A stretch of DNA of 64,000 nucleotides from Psychroserpens algicola (GCF_014526325.1 NZ_JACNMJ010000001.1:1-64000), one strand, 5' to 3'; counted from the first letter of the stretch, positions 55,165 to 64,000 are shown. Made by a program: numbers and translations. Notes: a model not told the origin generated them from the letters alone.

Positions 55165-56663
55165 TATGCTTTAACTGATTTATTCATCAACGATTTTATA
55201 AACTGTCTGTCTTCTTTAGCGCTAAACACCAGAAACAGACTTACAAAAATAAGATAAGTGACGCACAATCCAACGAATAACCATAAGGGATGTGCCAAAT
55301 CGTCTAAAGTACCTTCCCCTAAATAGTAATATGCAAAAGCAGAAATCAAAAACACTATAATAATTTTCACATAGGACATGTTAAATGGTTGGATATGCTG
55401 TTTTGAATATAACATAAAAACAGCATAGCCACTTTGCACTAAAACGACCACTAGTTTTGTAATACCAATTCCTATTAAACCATATTTAGGTATGAGCAGC
55501 AAATACCCAATAATACTCAATACTGCAATAATAATGGCGCTGTTTCTGCTGACGCGTTCAAGACCTGTCATGTTGAGCATCATACCAACCGAACCTGTAC
55601 TGGTATTAATAACCTGGGCTATTAACAATAAAATCAAAACCTGACCTCCTAGCTTAAATTCTTCACCAAACACATTTAACATAGGTTGATTAAACACTAT
55701 TAAAAACACAATCAAAGGGATAGTTAATACAAAGATATATTTACAACTGGCTTGGTAGTATTTTTTAAGTTCTTGCATGCGTTTTTCGGTATGCAATTGC
55801 GATATAATTGGTGTGAAAATAGCATTAACAGATAATAAAATTGTAGGCACAAAAGCCGTTAAGGTCAAAGCAATAGAATAAATCCCTAAGTCTGTAGTCG
55901 TTAAATAAATTGCTAATACAATCTTATCACCTTGTCCCTGAAGTAAGCCAATGGTATTAATCAAGAGCATATTATTACCAAAAGTGCGTTCTTCTTTAGT
56001 AATTAAAGTGCTGGGTTTAAGTGTTAATTTAGGCATTTGCTTTGGCAGCAATTTTTTAATTAGCCCAAAAAATAATCCTAAAGCTACGATGGCTCCGATA
56101 ATTTCTGCCCAGATATACCCTTCTAATTGATATCCAATCGTTATAAAGCCTACAGCTATTGCTATTTTTAAAGGTAAACGAATAAAATGACCAATTAAGG
56201 TGCTTTTCCGAACTTCCTGTAAACCTCTAATGGTTTGGTCGCAGAGCGTTATAATAGCGTTGATGAATAGTAACACACCAAAGTAAGGCAAATAAGGCGT
56301 GAGTTCAGGAGAATTTAAAAGCGTACCTGCAATGATATCTGGAATTATAAAAAACAACGACGCACTTATCACAGACATCATTACAGTAATGCTAAGCGTC
56401 TTTCTCAAATAGGTATGCAACTGGGTGTAATTTTCTTGAGCGATATATTTAGATACAAAACGCACTAAGCCATTACCCAAACCCAAACTTAAAAACACTG
56501 AAAGGATAGTGACTACTGTCATCCCAAGCGCATAAATACCCAACATATCGGCACCAAGTTCTTTTGAAATATAGATTTTAAAGAAAAATCCAATAGCCAC
56601 AGAAAACAGCGTTCCTGCAAAGTAAATTCCTGCTTGTCCTGTTATTTTTTTAGCAATCGACAT
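55164..56663 (-). CDS. Wzx-type polysaccharide flippase
   Basis: Polytopic inner membrane protein of 499 residues with twelve to fourteen helices, MOP/PST superfamily. The N-terminal AKKITGQAGIYFAGTLFSVA and LGADMLGIYALGMTVVTI are typical of polysaccharide transporters. It should move undecaprenyl-linked repeat units to the periplasm for Wzy. It overlaps the upstream GT4 stop by 1 bp. Confidence 0.9.
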   Translation of the reverse strand: MSIAKKITGQAGIYFAGTLFSVAIGFFFKIYISKELGADMLGIYALGMTVVTILSVFLSLGLGNGLVRFVSKYIAQENYTQLHTYLRKTLSITVMMSVISASLFFIIPDIIAGTLLNSPELTPYLPYFGVLLFINAIITLCDQTIRGLQEVRKSTLIGHFIRLPLKIAIAVGFITIGYQLEGYIWAEIIGAIVALGLFFGLIKKLLPKQMPKLTLKPSTLITKEERTFGNNMLLINTIGLLQGQGDKIVLAIYLTTTDLGIYSIALTLTAFVPTILLSVNAIFTPIISQLHTEKRMQELKKYYQASCKYIFVLTIPLIVFLIVFNQPMLNVFGEEFKLGGQVLILLLIAQVINTSTGSVGMMLNMTGLERVSRNSAIIIAVLSIIGYLLLIPKYGLIGIGITKLVVVLVQSGYAVFMLYSKQHIQPFNMSYVKIIIVFLISAFAYYYLGEGTLDDLAHPLWLFVGLCVTYLIFVSLFLVFSAKEDRQFIKSLMNKSVKA

Positions 56664-57733
56664 TAACTATGGTATAGGTTTGAGATTTCTTGTTCCCATT
56701 GTTTGATAACAATGTTCCAGTCAAATTGTTTGGCCAAAGCTATGGCGTTTTTAGAGTTTAACTGTAATAACTCTGGTTGCTCTAATAATGATTGAATGGT
56801 GTTGCCTATTTCGGTAGGACTTTGAACAATAAATCCATTTTCAAGATGACTTATCCATTCTGAAGCACCATAATCGTTATAAACTATGGAAGGTACTCCA
56901 GCTGCAGCCGTCTCTAAGATAACTTTAGGGAAGCCCTCAGAACGCGATGGCAACACGTGTAAATCTATAGTTTTTAAAAGGTCATTCAATACGGAATGAT
57001 CTATAATGCCGTGAAGTTTTACATTGGCTAATTGCTCCTGAGTAATATGCTTTTTAATAGCTTCTCTTTCCTGACCATCGCCTACGAGATGAAACTGTAA
57101 CTCTGGAAACGCTTTAGCAGCATCTAAAACGTCATAAACCCCTTTTCTTTCTAGTAATCTTCCGATGTAAATCACATTAGAAAGCTTCGTGATTTGCTTT
57201 TCAGTATTTAAAAATGTTTTAGTATTTGTACCTAAATATAGTGGTTTTGACTCTGTCGTTATATGATGCTCTAATTGATTATATGTTTTTAAGAATTTAG
57301 TTATAGAGTATAACCTATCAAACATTTGAAAAGAACGAATAACGTTATCATAACTTCCTCTGGCCTGAATAGCCGATTCAAGGTTTTTTTCATCCAGAAT
57401 TCCCTCAACAGTACTAAAACTTTTTTTATGTAATAATCGTAACCAAAAGGAAGTCCAACCCACAAGTTCTCGTTTTGGTAAATAAGCAACATCACAGTTT
57501 AAAATGCCCCAAAAGTAGCCTAGATATTTTGAAATTCTCAGAGGGTTAAAACATCTGAATATTGACACTCCTTTTATAGGTTCAAGTTTTAAATTTCCGC
57601 TATAGAGGCTCAAGCCAAATACTTTAAACCTTGACTTATCTAAATGATGAGCCAATGCCAAAGCATTTAAATTTTGAGCATTTGTGCTGTTCAAATACGC
57701 TCCTAAGAATATTTTGATTTTTTGGGAACTCAA
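56663..57733 (-). CDS. glycosyltransferase family 4
   Basis: GT-B glycosyltransferase of 356 residues. VIYIGRLLERKGVYDVLDAA opens the donor domain and SRSEGFPKVILETAAAGVPSI holds the E-x7-E-like catalytic region. An N-terminal acceptor domain starts KIKIFLGAYLNSTNAQN. It is 19 bp behind the upstream sulfotransferase gene. Confidence 0.86.
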   Translation of the reverse strand: MSSQKIKIFLGAYLNSTNAQNLNALALAHHLDKSRFKVFGLSLYSGNLKLEPIKGVSIFRCFNPLRISKYLGYFWGILNCDVAYLPKRELVGWTSFWLRLLHKKSFSTVEGILDEKNLESAIQARGSYDNVIRSFQMFDRLYSITKFLKTYNQLEHHITTESKPLYLGTNTKTFLNTEKQITKLSNVIYIGRLLERKGVYDVLDAAKAFPELQFHLVGDGQEREAIKKHITQEQLANVKLHGIIDHSVLNDLLKTIDLHVLPSRSEGFPKVILETAAAGVPSIVYNDYGASEWISHLENGFIVQSPTEIGNTIQSLLEQPELLQLNSKNAIALAKQFDWNIVIKQWEQEISNLYHS

Positions 57734-57752
57734 TACGTTTGATTTTAATAGA

Positions 57753-58625
57753 CTATATCTTTAAGCTTGATTTATATTGAAGCGCTGTATCTAAAATATT
57801 ACGCGATATTTTTGTCTTTAACAAATGAGAATTATCCTTTTCATTAGTCCTAATGGTTTTTAATAATTCGTGGGTTTTAGCTGTTGGATTAACATTTAAT
57901 CTTTCAAAGTAATCTAATAAGACTTTTGGGTTTTCTACAAACTTATTATAGTCAACTCTTGTATAATTTTTAAGCTGCGACAAATATTTAAATTGTTCAT
58001 TCATATAAATCATTGCGCGTTCAATCTCATTTAATTGAGACCAATCCTTGTGCCAATCTGATGAAATGACAGTTGGTATTTTAGCACCATCGACTGTGAC
58101 GTAAGGTGTAATTTTATTTTTGTTATCATCATTAAACCATCCTTTTACCAATATAGAATTTAAGATATCTTCATAGGTTCTAAATACGATAACCAAATGC
58201 CAGTTTGAATAATAATCTAATACAGTCTGCAAATAATTGGATACGCCTGGTGTTTTGAAAGCGAAAGTATAGGAATTGAGTTGCTCTTCTAATTCAGCTG
58301 CTCGCCAAGATTTTTCTAAACGAGTATCAATTTCAGCTTTAGACTTATAGTTAAAAATGTGACTATCATCATTTGCATTGAAATTTAGTCTTCGCCCTGC
58401 AATTGAATTCGCCAATAATTCATTTAAGCAGTAGTCTTCAAATATATCTTGCCATACCGTTTTATCAATATCGTTGACATAGGTAAATAATTTGTTGACC
58501 ATTGGAGGCTCGAAAAAATATTCTACGCCTTCACATGAACCCAAAATATTGCCAAAAAAAGTTGTTCCTGTTCTGGGTAATCCTGAAATTAATATTTTAT
58601 CAATTGCGTCTAATCGTTGTTTCAT
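57753..58625 (-). CDS. second sulfotransferase (Sulfotransfer_1/3 type)
   Basis: PAPS-dependent sulfotransferase of 290 residues, of another branch than the one at 53940. Phosphosulfate loop ILISGLPRTGTTFFGNIL; 3'-phosphate site VIVFRTYEDILNSIL. The FFEPP stretch after the loop is common in Stf0/GlcNAc-6-sulfotransferase-like enzymes. It suggests a second sulfation position. It overlaps the upstream gene by 4 bp. Confidence 0.82.
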   Translation of the reverse strand: MKQRLDAIDKILISGLPRTGTTFFGNILGSCEGVEYFFEPPMVNKLFTYVNDIDKTVWQDIFEDYCLNELLANSIAGRRLNFNANDDSHIFNYKSKAEIDTRLEKSWRAAELEEQLNSYTFAFKTPGVSNYLQTVLDYYSNWHLVIVFRTYEDILNSILVKGWFNDDNKNKITPYVTVDGAKIPTVISSDWHKDWSQLNEIERAMIYMNEQFKYLSQLKNYTRVDYNKFVENPKVLLDYFERLNVNPTAKTHELLKTIRTNEKDNSHLLKTKISRNILDTALQYKSSLKI

Positions 58626-59800
58626 AATATTTTAAGACATTTTTGGTTCACTAATTTTAGAAATAAATTTTCATCATAAGGCGCATAAAATTTTTGATAC
58701 CAGTTTGTCATGATCGTGTCTATTTCTGTGGAATCAGAACCTTCTATTTTTTCTAACCAATCTGAGATGGTTCGTATTGCTTTATATGGGTATTGATATT
58801 CGTCTTCAAAAATAGTCTTTCCTTCTGGAATCAAATCTGAAAACAAAAATAAAGACGGAATTCCTTTCGCTGCATACTCGAAAGCTGTAGTTGAGAAAAA
58901 TGTTACATGCAATCCTATGCTTTTACTTTCGTCACTTCCATCGTAGGGTTTTACAAATGGAAATTGAAATAATTTAGACATATCAAAGCGTTGTAAACTT
59001 CTAGGATGTTGCTTAATAAAAATAATTCGGTTTTTATAGGCCTTATTCTTTTCAAGCAATACAAACTGCTCATGTAATAAATCTACCTGCTCTTGAAACC
59101 AGGCTTGAGATCTGTTTTCAGTTTCTATAATTTGCATGGCAACCAAGATATGCGGACCTCTGTTAATTTTTGGCTTGATAATAGAACTCGTTCCTATAGG
59201 ATGAACTTTCCCTTTATAATATGGAGCATCGACAAGCATAAATGGCTTTACAAACCCAAGACCATGTACAAGTACTTCTTTAGTATTGCAGCGCATTAAT
59301 TGGGTTGCCTCTCCATTAAAAAAATAACCTGGTTGTTTACTATTGATGATGCCATGTTGATAATCAAATATTCGCGCTTTTTTATTAATACCTCTCAATA
59401 CACCACCCATAGAGTTTGATATGGTTATGTAAACAGGTGCTCTAAAATGACCTAGAGAACTGAGGTTAATGATTTTCCCAACAAGATGTTCACGTTTCTC
59501 GAAATTACTAAAACAGCGTGCAGGAATTAATTTTCTTAGTATCCATATTTTCAAAAAGAACATGTCGAATGCCAGCGCCTTTTTATTTCTAGGGTTTTGA
59601 CTTTCTATGGAAGGCTCTTCAATTAACAAATAAGATATTTTGTAAGTCTTACAGGTTGCTATAAAATCTAAAAAATAAGGATTTTCTCCGTTGGTTCTAT
59701 TAAAGTGTTGCGGATAATAAAATATCACATCATAACGCTTCCCCAGTATCCTAAGGAATTGAAACCAAGAGGTTAAAATTTTATAATTAAAAATTTTCAT
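58622..59800 (-). CDS. putative GT-B type glycosyltransferase (capsule-synthesis-like)
   Basis: 392 residues, no signal peptide. Two motifs suit the GT-B fold used by capsule/CDP-glycerol-type transferases: FDYQHGII (DQHG-like) and FIKQHPRSLQRF (KxHP-like), followed by FFSTTAFEYAAKGIPSLFLF, where S/T-T-A-x-E-A-A-x-x-G-x-P matches the donor-binding segment. I cannot assign it to a named family. Context and motifs argue for sugar or polyol-phosphate transfer. Confidence 0.6.
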   Translation of the reverse strand: MKIFNYKILTSWFQFLRILGKRYDVIFYYPQHFNRTNGENPYFLDFIATCKTYKISYLLIEEPSIESQNPRNKKALAFDMFFLKIWILRKLIPARCFSNFEKREHLVGKIINLSSLGHFRAPVYITISNSMGGVLRGINKKARIFDYQHGIINSKQPGYFFNGEATQLMRCNTKEVLVHGLGFVKPFMLVDAPYYKGKVHPIGTSSIIKPKINRGPHILVAMQIIETENRSQAWFQEQVDLLHEQFVLLEKNKAYKNRIIFIKQHPRSLQRFDMSKLFQFPFVKPYDGSDESKSIGLHVTFFSTTAFEYAAKGIPSLFLFSDLIPEGKTIFEDEYQYPYKAIRTISDWLEKIEGSDSTEIDTIMTNWYQKFYAPYDENLFLKLVNQKCLKIL

Positions 59801-59847
59801 GACAAGCGTTATAGTTAGAATATCAAATTGTGATTAGAGTCTGAGAA

Positions 59848-60591
59848 CTAAATTGCAGTCCAACCACCATCAACAATTAAATTCTGACCTGTGATATATT
59901 GCGCGTCTTCAGACAATAAAAACGCGACAGATGGTGCGATATCTTCAGGTGTGCCCAAACGTTTCATAGGGACTTTCTTTTCATAATTCTCAACAAAGGC
60001 CTCATGCTGATGGTCAAAAATGCCTCCTGGAGAAACACAATTAGTTCTAATGTTATAACTTCCGAAGTAAGACGCCAGATAACGTGTGAAATTTATAAGT
60101 CCGCCTTTTATCGCTGAATACGCAGCTGGTGATGTGCCGCCTGTACCTTCATATACTGTAAAATCATTGCCTACGACACCATAAATAGATGTGATATTGA
60201 CGATAGATCCGCTTCGTTGTTCTTTCATCTGCTCGAGTACTTTCTGACAAGTATAAAACGAACTATTCATTTGCATATCGACATTATCTTTCCAGGATTG
60301 AAATGGAATATCTTCAAATTTAGTACCCCAATCTTTAGTTCTTGGATAAGCATTATTTACTAATCCGTCAATAGTTTTATATGTATCTACCACCAAAGCA
60401 ATAGCTTTATCAATAGAATCTTGATTTGTAATATCACAATACAATTGAGACAAATCTTCGTTAGTCTCATGATTGATGTCCATATTAACACAAAAAGCAC
60501 CTTCCGCTTTAATTCGGCTAACCATTGCTTTTCCTAATAAGCCATTGCCTCCAGTAACGATGATGATTTTGTCTTGTAATCTGTTAGTCAT
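59848..60591 (-). CDS. SDR oxidoreductase, PtmA-like
   Basis: Classical short-chain dehydrogenase of 247 residues: cofactor motif TGGNGLLG, VNNAYP, catalytic Ser in NITSIYG and YSAIKGG (YxxxK), C-terminal QNLIVDGGW. By position next to the Gfo/Idh, CMP-synthetase and CBS-nucleotidyltransferase genes it matches PtmA of the Campylobacter legionaminic-acid locus. Overlaps the upstream gene by 8 bp. Confidence 0.82.
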   Translation of the reverse strand: MTNRLQDKIIIVTGGNGLLGKAMVSRIKAEGAFCVNMDINHETNEDLSQLYCDITNQDSIDKAIALVVDTYKTIDGLVNNAYPRTKDWGTKFEDIPFQSWKDNVDMQMNSSFYTCQKVLEQMKEQRSGSIVNITSIYGVVGNDFTVYEGTGGTSPAAYSAIKGGLINFTRYLASYFGSYNIRTNCVSPGGIFDHQHEAFVENYEKKVPMKRLGTPEDIAPSVAFLLSEDAQYITGQNLIVDGGWTAI

Positions 60592-61507
60592 GTTGTAAAC
60601 AAATTTTCAGGTTTTTTATAGATTCGTTAAACGAGTTCATAGGCTGTATGTTCTGTTTCAGCATATCTGTAAAATACTTTAATTGTGATTCATAAGTGCG
60701 TTGGATAGAGTAATCTTTAGCTTCAAATAAAGTCTTTCCTAAATCACTTACAACCGTATTGTTAATCAAATCTACAGTTATCGTTTCTGTATCCAGAACC
60801 AATTCAATCTCTCGTTTTGCTTTCCGTCTGTAATAATTTAACACGATGTTTGCTGTAAAGGTATCATATTCCAGAATGTAATTCGCATAGTCATATGCAT
60901 TGATATCTATGGAAGATGCGCTTCGCAACACCGATGAACTTGTATTAGGAAAGCCAAACAACCATGTTGTATAGTCTATTTCATGAAACAGATCTAAATG
61001 AACTCCGCCACCCATATCAGCATTGGCACTGTAAATAGATTTATAATCTTTATTAGCACGCCACTCTGGTAAGTAAGAGCCACAGTACACATTAACTTCA
61101 TTAACACGTAATTGCTCCCTTTGTAATGTATCCCATAAAAATGATAAGCAAGGGTGAAACCTCAAGTTACAGGCAACATAAGTAATAATGTTGTTATCTT
61201 TAATTATTTGAGTTAAAGTTTCTGAATTATCCAACGTGTGAACTGCAGGTTTTTCAATAAACAACGGAATATGTTTTAAAGCTAAGCGCTCTATAAACTC
61301 AAAATGTAAATGTGTTGGATTAGAAATTATGGCAAAATCAAAGGAAACATCTACAGCTTCTAAATCGAAAACATTAATAACGTTTTCAACTTTTGACGCA
61401 TTGGCATCAGATCGTAATGCATAAATTGTAGCATCCAAATTTAGATGCTCTAAAGCTTTGATATGCTTTTTTGCAATAGACCCTAAACCAACGATTAAGA
61501 TATTCAT
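60584..61507 (-). CDS. Gfo/Idh/MocA family oxidoreductase, PtmF-like
   Basis: NAD(P)-dependent sugar dehydrogenase-like protein of 307 residues. The Rossmann start is NILIVGLGSIAKKHIKAL; the family EKP motif is FIEKPAVHT; a His-bearing helix GGVHLDLFHEIDY follows. PtmF-like by position; its substrate in nonulosonate synthesis is not settled. Overlaps the upstream gene by 4 bp. Confidence 0.8.
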   Translation of the reverse strand: MNILIVGLGSIAKKHIKALEHLNLDATIYALRSDANASKVENVINVFDLEAVDVSFDFAIISNPTHLHFEFIERLALKHIPLFIEKPAVHTLDNSETLTQIIKDNNIITYVACNLRFHPCLSFLWDTLQREQLRVNEVNVYCGSYLPEWRANKDYKSIYSANADMGGGVHLDLFHEIDYTTWLFGFPNTSSSVLRSASSIDINAYDYANYILEYDTFTANIVLNYYRRKAKREIELVLDTETITVDLINNTVVSDLGKTLFEAKDYSIQRTYESQLKYFTDMLKQNIQPMNSFNESIKNLKICLQHD

Positions 61508-62226
61508 AATTCAAAATCTAATTTATCATTTTTAAGCAAGTATTCCATAAACAAGAAATCAACTGGATGATCCAAATCAAAACACATATGTTTCATCTCA
61601 TATATAAGTGCTTTATCTGTAAATACACTTTTGGTATCTAAATCAAAAAAACGACGTCTATACCAATAAAACGAGGCATTTAAATCATAAACTTCTGGAG
61701 CTGCTTGTCGTGACATTACGGTTCCATTTGGATTCGTTTTCACTAGACCATAGTAGCCTTCACTGTTTATTTCAACCATATTAAAATAGGGATTTCTCGC
61801 AGCTTTATTCACTGAAAACAAATTATAAGCTTCAGGATTATCCAGCAATATTTGTAAAGCATTTTGTAAATCTTCGATGGTTCTTAAAGGTGAAGTCACA
61901 TCCAAGTCTAAGATAAAATCAAAACGTTTATTAGCTTTAGCTTCTTCGTACTTTACAATATCGGCTATGGTTTCTATTTTACCAACAGTATCGGTTGCCA
62001 ATTCATCTGGTCTTCTATAATCTGAAAAGACACCAAATTCTTCAGCTGTCTTTTTTATCGCAGCATCATCCGTAGATATAGCGATTTTAGCATTGATGCG
62101 TTCTGACAGCTTTTTGGCTTGCTCAATCGTGTAACCAATAAGCGGTTTACCTGCTATAGGCTTTATATTTTTTCCAGGAATGCCTTTTGAACCTCCTCGT
62201 GCACAAATTGTAATTAAGGTTTCCAA
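61504..62226 (-). CDS. CMP-nonulosonate synthetase (acylneuraminate cytidylyltransferase family)
   Basis: Cytidylyltransferase of 240 residues that activates a sialic-acid-like sugar to its CMP form. The CTP-binding N-terminus ICARGGSKGIPGKNIKPIAG, STDD, RRPDELATDT and LDLDVTSPLRT are those of the NeuA/LegF/PtmB group, with the catalytic Asp in FDLDHPVD. With PtmE-like and NeuC-like neighbours, legionaminic acid or a relative is the likely substrate. It is 1 bp downstream of the nucleotidyltransferase gene. Confidence 0.88.
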   Translation of the reverse strand: METLITICARGGSKGIPGKNIKPIAGKPLIGYTIEQAKKLSERINAKIAISTDDAAIKKTAEEFGVFSDYRRPDELATDTVGKIETIADIVKYEEAKANKRFDFILDLDVTSPLRTIEDLQNALQILLDNPEAYNLFSVNKAARNPYFNMVEINSEGYYGLVKTNPNGTVMSRQAAPEVYDLNASFYWYRRRFFDLDTKSVFTDKALIYEMKHMCFDLDHPVDFLFMEYLLKNDKLDFEL

Positions 62227-62227
62227 A

Positions 62228-63274
62228 TTAAAATTTTATAGTGTTAATATCCCTTTGCGCTTTTTCAAAATCTTCATGCTTACCAACATCAAGCCAGTAA
62301 CCTACTAAGGGATAAGATACAACCTTTTTATTTTCTGAAATTAATTTCTCCATCAAATCTGTAGCGTTAAAATGGGTGTTTTTAGGGATATACTCTAACA
62401 CCGAGCGTTTCATAAGGTAAATTCCGCCATTAGAATAATAGGTATAGGTTGGCTTTTCTTTGAAATCCATAACATGTCCGTTAGACGTTTCTAAAACAGC
62501 ATAAGGAATGCTCACATTATACGGAATGGTCACCACAGCAAAATCGGCTTCCTTACTTAAAAAATCCAGATAGAAATCTTCATAATCTAAATTGGTCAAC
62601 ACATCAGAATTAGACACCAGCACATGCTCATGTTCAAAATTATCAATTTTGGATACCGAACCAATCGTTCCCATAGGTTCATCTTCCCAAACATAGTGAA
62701 TAGACCTGTTTTTATCTGTTCCGTCACCAAAATAATCCACAATTTGATCTCCTAAATATTTTACTGAAAACCAAAAATCATCAATCCCATACAGGGCTAA
62801 GCGATCTACATTATGCTCCATTATAGATTTATCACCAACTTTTAATAAGGGTTTAGGTGTTGTATCTGTTAACGGTCTTAAACGCTGACCTCTACCTCCA
62901 GCCATAATGATGGCATCGATAGGCAAATAGGATCGCATAAATCTGAAATTGACAATATTGACCACTTTATCTTGTGCATCAATCACAGGTATGATTCTGA
63001 AATTTTCATTTCTATACGTAATAATCTGACGCACATCTCTGGCACCTTTTCTAATAAATTTAGGATGGTCCTGAATAATTTCACTCACAGGTTCTTCGAT
63101 AGTGATCCCTTTTAATAAACCACGTCTCACATCACCATCAGTAAGCGAACCTTTTAATCGGCCATCCTCATCAACCACAAACACAATGGCATCCCTTGCC
63201 AAAACATCAAGGCGTTTTAAAGCGTCTCGAATAGACGTTCCAGTTGTAATTAAATGATCTCTAAAATTAACCAT
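62228..63274 (-). CDS. CBS-domain nucleotidyltransferase, PtmE-like
   Basis: 348 residues: an N-terminal CBS-domain pair (about 1-115: GTSIRDALKRLD, VDEDGRLKGSLTDGDVRRGLL) fused to a nucleotidyltransferase domain (IIMAGGRGQRLRPLTDTTPKPLL, EDEPMGTIG, LVSNSDVL). This architecture is that of Campylobacter PtmE, which makes GDP-glucosamine at the head of the legionaminic acid pathway. The CBS part may sense nucleotides. It overlaps the NeuC-like gene by 8 bp. Confidence 0.87.
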   Translation of the reverse strand: MVNFRDHLITTGTSIRDALKRLDVLARDAIVFVVDEDGRLKGSLTDGDVRRGLLKGITIEEPVSEIIQDHPKFIRKGARDVRQIITYRNENFRIIPVIDAQDKVVNIVNFRFMRSYLPIDAIIMAGGRGQRLRPLTDTTPKPLLKVGDKSIMEHNVDRLALYGIDDFWFSVKYLGDQIVDYFGDGTDKNRSIHYVWEDEPMGTIGSVSKIDNFEHEHVLVSNSDVLTNLDYEDFYLDFLSKEADFAVVTIPYNVSIPYAVLETSNGHVMDFKEKPTYTYYSNGGIYLMKRSVLEYIPKNTHFNATDLMEKLISENKKVVSYPLVGYWLDVGKHEDFEKAQRDINTIKF

Positions 63275-64000
63275 GCTGTTTAATTGTATTTATAATTGCT
63301 TCAGCTGTTGCAGCTTTATAATATATATTACCATCGACAAAATTAGGCATCTTTAAAACTTCATGTGTTTTTTCGACAATCTTTTTTGAATCAAATGCCA
63401 CATCAAACACATTTGAGCCTTGAGCTCTTCCTTGTTGTCTAGATCCTACATTAATCACATACTTACCAAATGAAGCGGCTTCAATAATACCACTAGATGT
63501 GTTTCCAATTAAAACTTCAGCATAATGCATGGCTGTAAAATAATTAGCCTTTCCAAAATTTTCTATTAGTGTCACTTTCTCTGGAATCTCTGAGTGTAGT
63601 TGCTCTAATTGCTCACGATAAACACTTCCAAGCGTATCAGCATTAGGCATTGTGACAATAATATGAATCGTGTTTGAAAGTTCAGCTAAAGCCGATTTCA
63701 TATGCAATGCATAAGTTTTATTTGAATGGACTGCCACCGTTTCCGGGTGAAATGTAACAAGTGCATAAGGTGCATCTTTAAGCTGAAAGGTTTTCAAAAA
63801 CTTAGACTTTTCAATAGGCTCAAAGTTGTTGATATTATCCAAACTCAAGGCACCTACATTGTATATGTTTTCTGAAGTTCCCGTTAGCGCTGCTACTTTT
63901 CTCTTATAATCGACTGTAGAAACAAAGTGCAGTTGTGATGCCAGCGTTATTTGATGGCGATAAATATTATCGATAGCACCTAATGTGGTTTCACCACCAT
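63267..64000 (-). CDS. hydrolysing NDP-N-acetylhexosamine 2-epimerase, NeuC/LegG-like, 5' end outside window
   Basis: The frame is open from the right edge to the stop at 63267, about 244 codons. The visible part begins GGETTLGAIDNIYRH and includes LHFVSTVDYKRKV, NVGALSLDNI, TFHPETV, IGNTSSGIIEAASFGKYVINVG and RQQGR, the NeuC/LegG (PtmD) branch of WecB-type epimerases, which release UDP or GDP and give a ManNAc-type sugar. About a third, the N-terminal domain, is outside. A neuB-like synthase gene would be expected upstream beyond the edge. Confidence 0.9.
   Translation of the reverse strand, partial: GGETTLGAIDNIYRHQITLASQLHFVSTVDYKRKVAALTGTSENIYNVGALSLDNINNFEPIEKSKFLKTFQLKDAPYALVTFHPETVAVHSNKTYALHMKSALAELSNTIHIIVTMPNADTLGSVYREQLEQLHSEIPEKVTLIENFGKANYFTAMHYAEVLIGNTSSGIIEAASFGKYVINVGSRQQGRAQGSNVFDVAFDSKKIVEKTHEVLKMPNFVDGNIYYKAATAEAIINTIKQHG

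Overview
The window reads as chromosomal DNA of a marine-type Flavobacteriaceae (Bacteroidota); the genus cannot be fixed from sequence alone. The evidence is a SusC-type TonB-dependent receptor, type IX secretion parts (the SprA plug protein, PorT, a C-terminal sorting domain), lipoproteins with acidic residues after the lipobox Cys, a short RpoD, AT-rich DNA, and promoters carrying the Bacteroidota -7 box TAnnTTTG. No tRNA, rRNA or CRISPR array was seen.

Layout. 1-5.7 kb: SusC receptor cut by the left edge, a DUF4386 membrane protein and a membrane-anchored AraC-type regulator, linked by a shared 16-bp motif. 5.9-12.4 kb: T9SS plug protein, a divergent cysteine dioxygenase / cysteine sulfinate decarboxylase pair (a hypotaurine route), apaG, a DUF6695-like protein and pruA. 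12.5-18 kb: a secreted lipase-like protein with a T9SS tail, a beta-barrel gene remnant, rsmG, a fatty acid desaturase and an aminotransferase. 18-24 kb: two tiny tail-anchored proteins, trkH-trkA (K+ uptake), ubiE/menG, porT and a TrmH-type RNA methyltransferase. 24-33 kb: tamL, fbaA, accD, a lipoprotein, rpsO and pnp. 32.8-38.5 kb: a hyaluronan-synthase-like GT2, an ECF sigma operon (lipoprotein, sigma factor, trans-envelope partner), a small conserved protein and rpoD.

38.6-41.2 kb is a 2.5-kb genomic island between rpoD and rpe. It is bounded by a 19-bp direct repeat (18/19 identical). Joining the outer halves of the two repeats rebuilds a perfect 10-bp-stem rho-independent terminator, so the element appears to have integrated into a terminator hairpin. 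It holds a 5'-truncated tyrosine recombinase, a phage-like membrane protein, a frameshifted HEMMH metallopeptidase and two paralogous cysteine-rich lipoproteins.

41.9-64 kb is one leftward surface-polysaccharide cluster running past the right edge. In transcription order from the right edge it has nonulosonic-acid genes in a Campylobacter ptm-like set (NeuC-type epimerase, CBS-nucleotidyltransferase, CMP-sugar synthetase, Gfo/Idh oxidoreductase, SDR). These are followed by glycosyltransferases, two sulfotransferases, a Wzx flippase, a Wzy polymerase, acetyltransferases, a polysaccharide deacetylase, a WecA-like initiating transferase and the Wza/Wzc export pair. The predicted product is a sulfated, acylated, nonulosonate-containing capsule or O-polysaccharide made by the Wzx/Wzy route.

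The best leads for new biology are the terminator-targeting island with its cysteine-rich lipoprotein pair, the AraC operator repeats, the trans-envelope partner of the ECF sigma factor, and the taurine-precursor gene pair.
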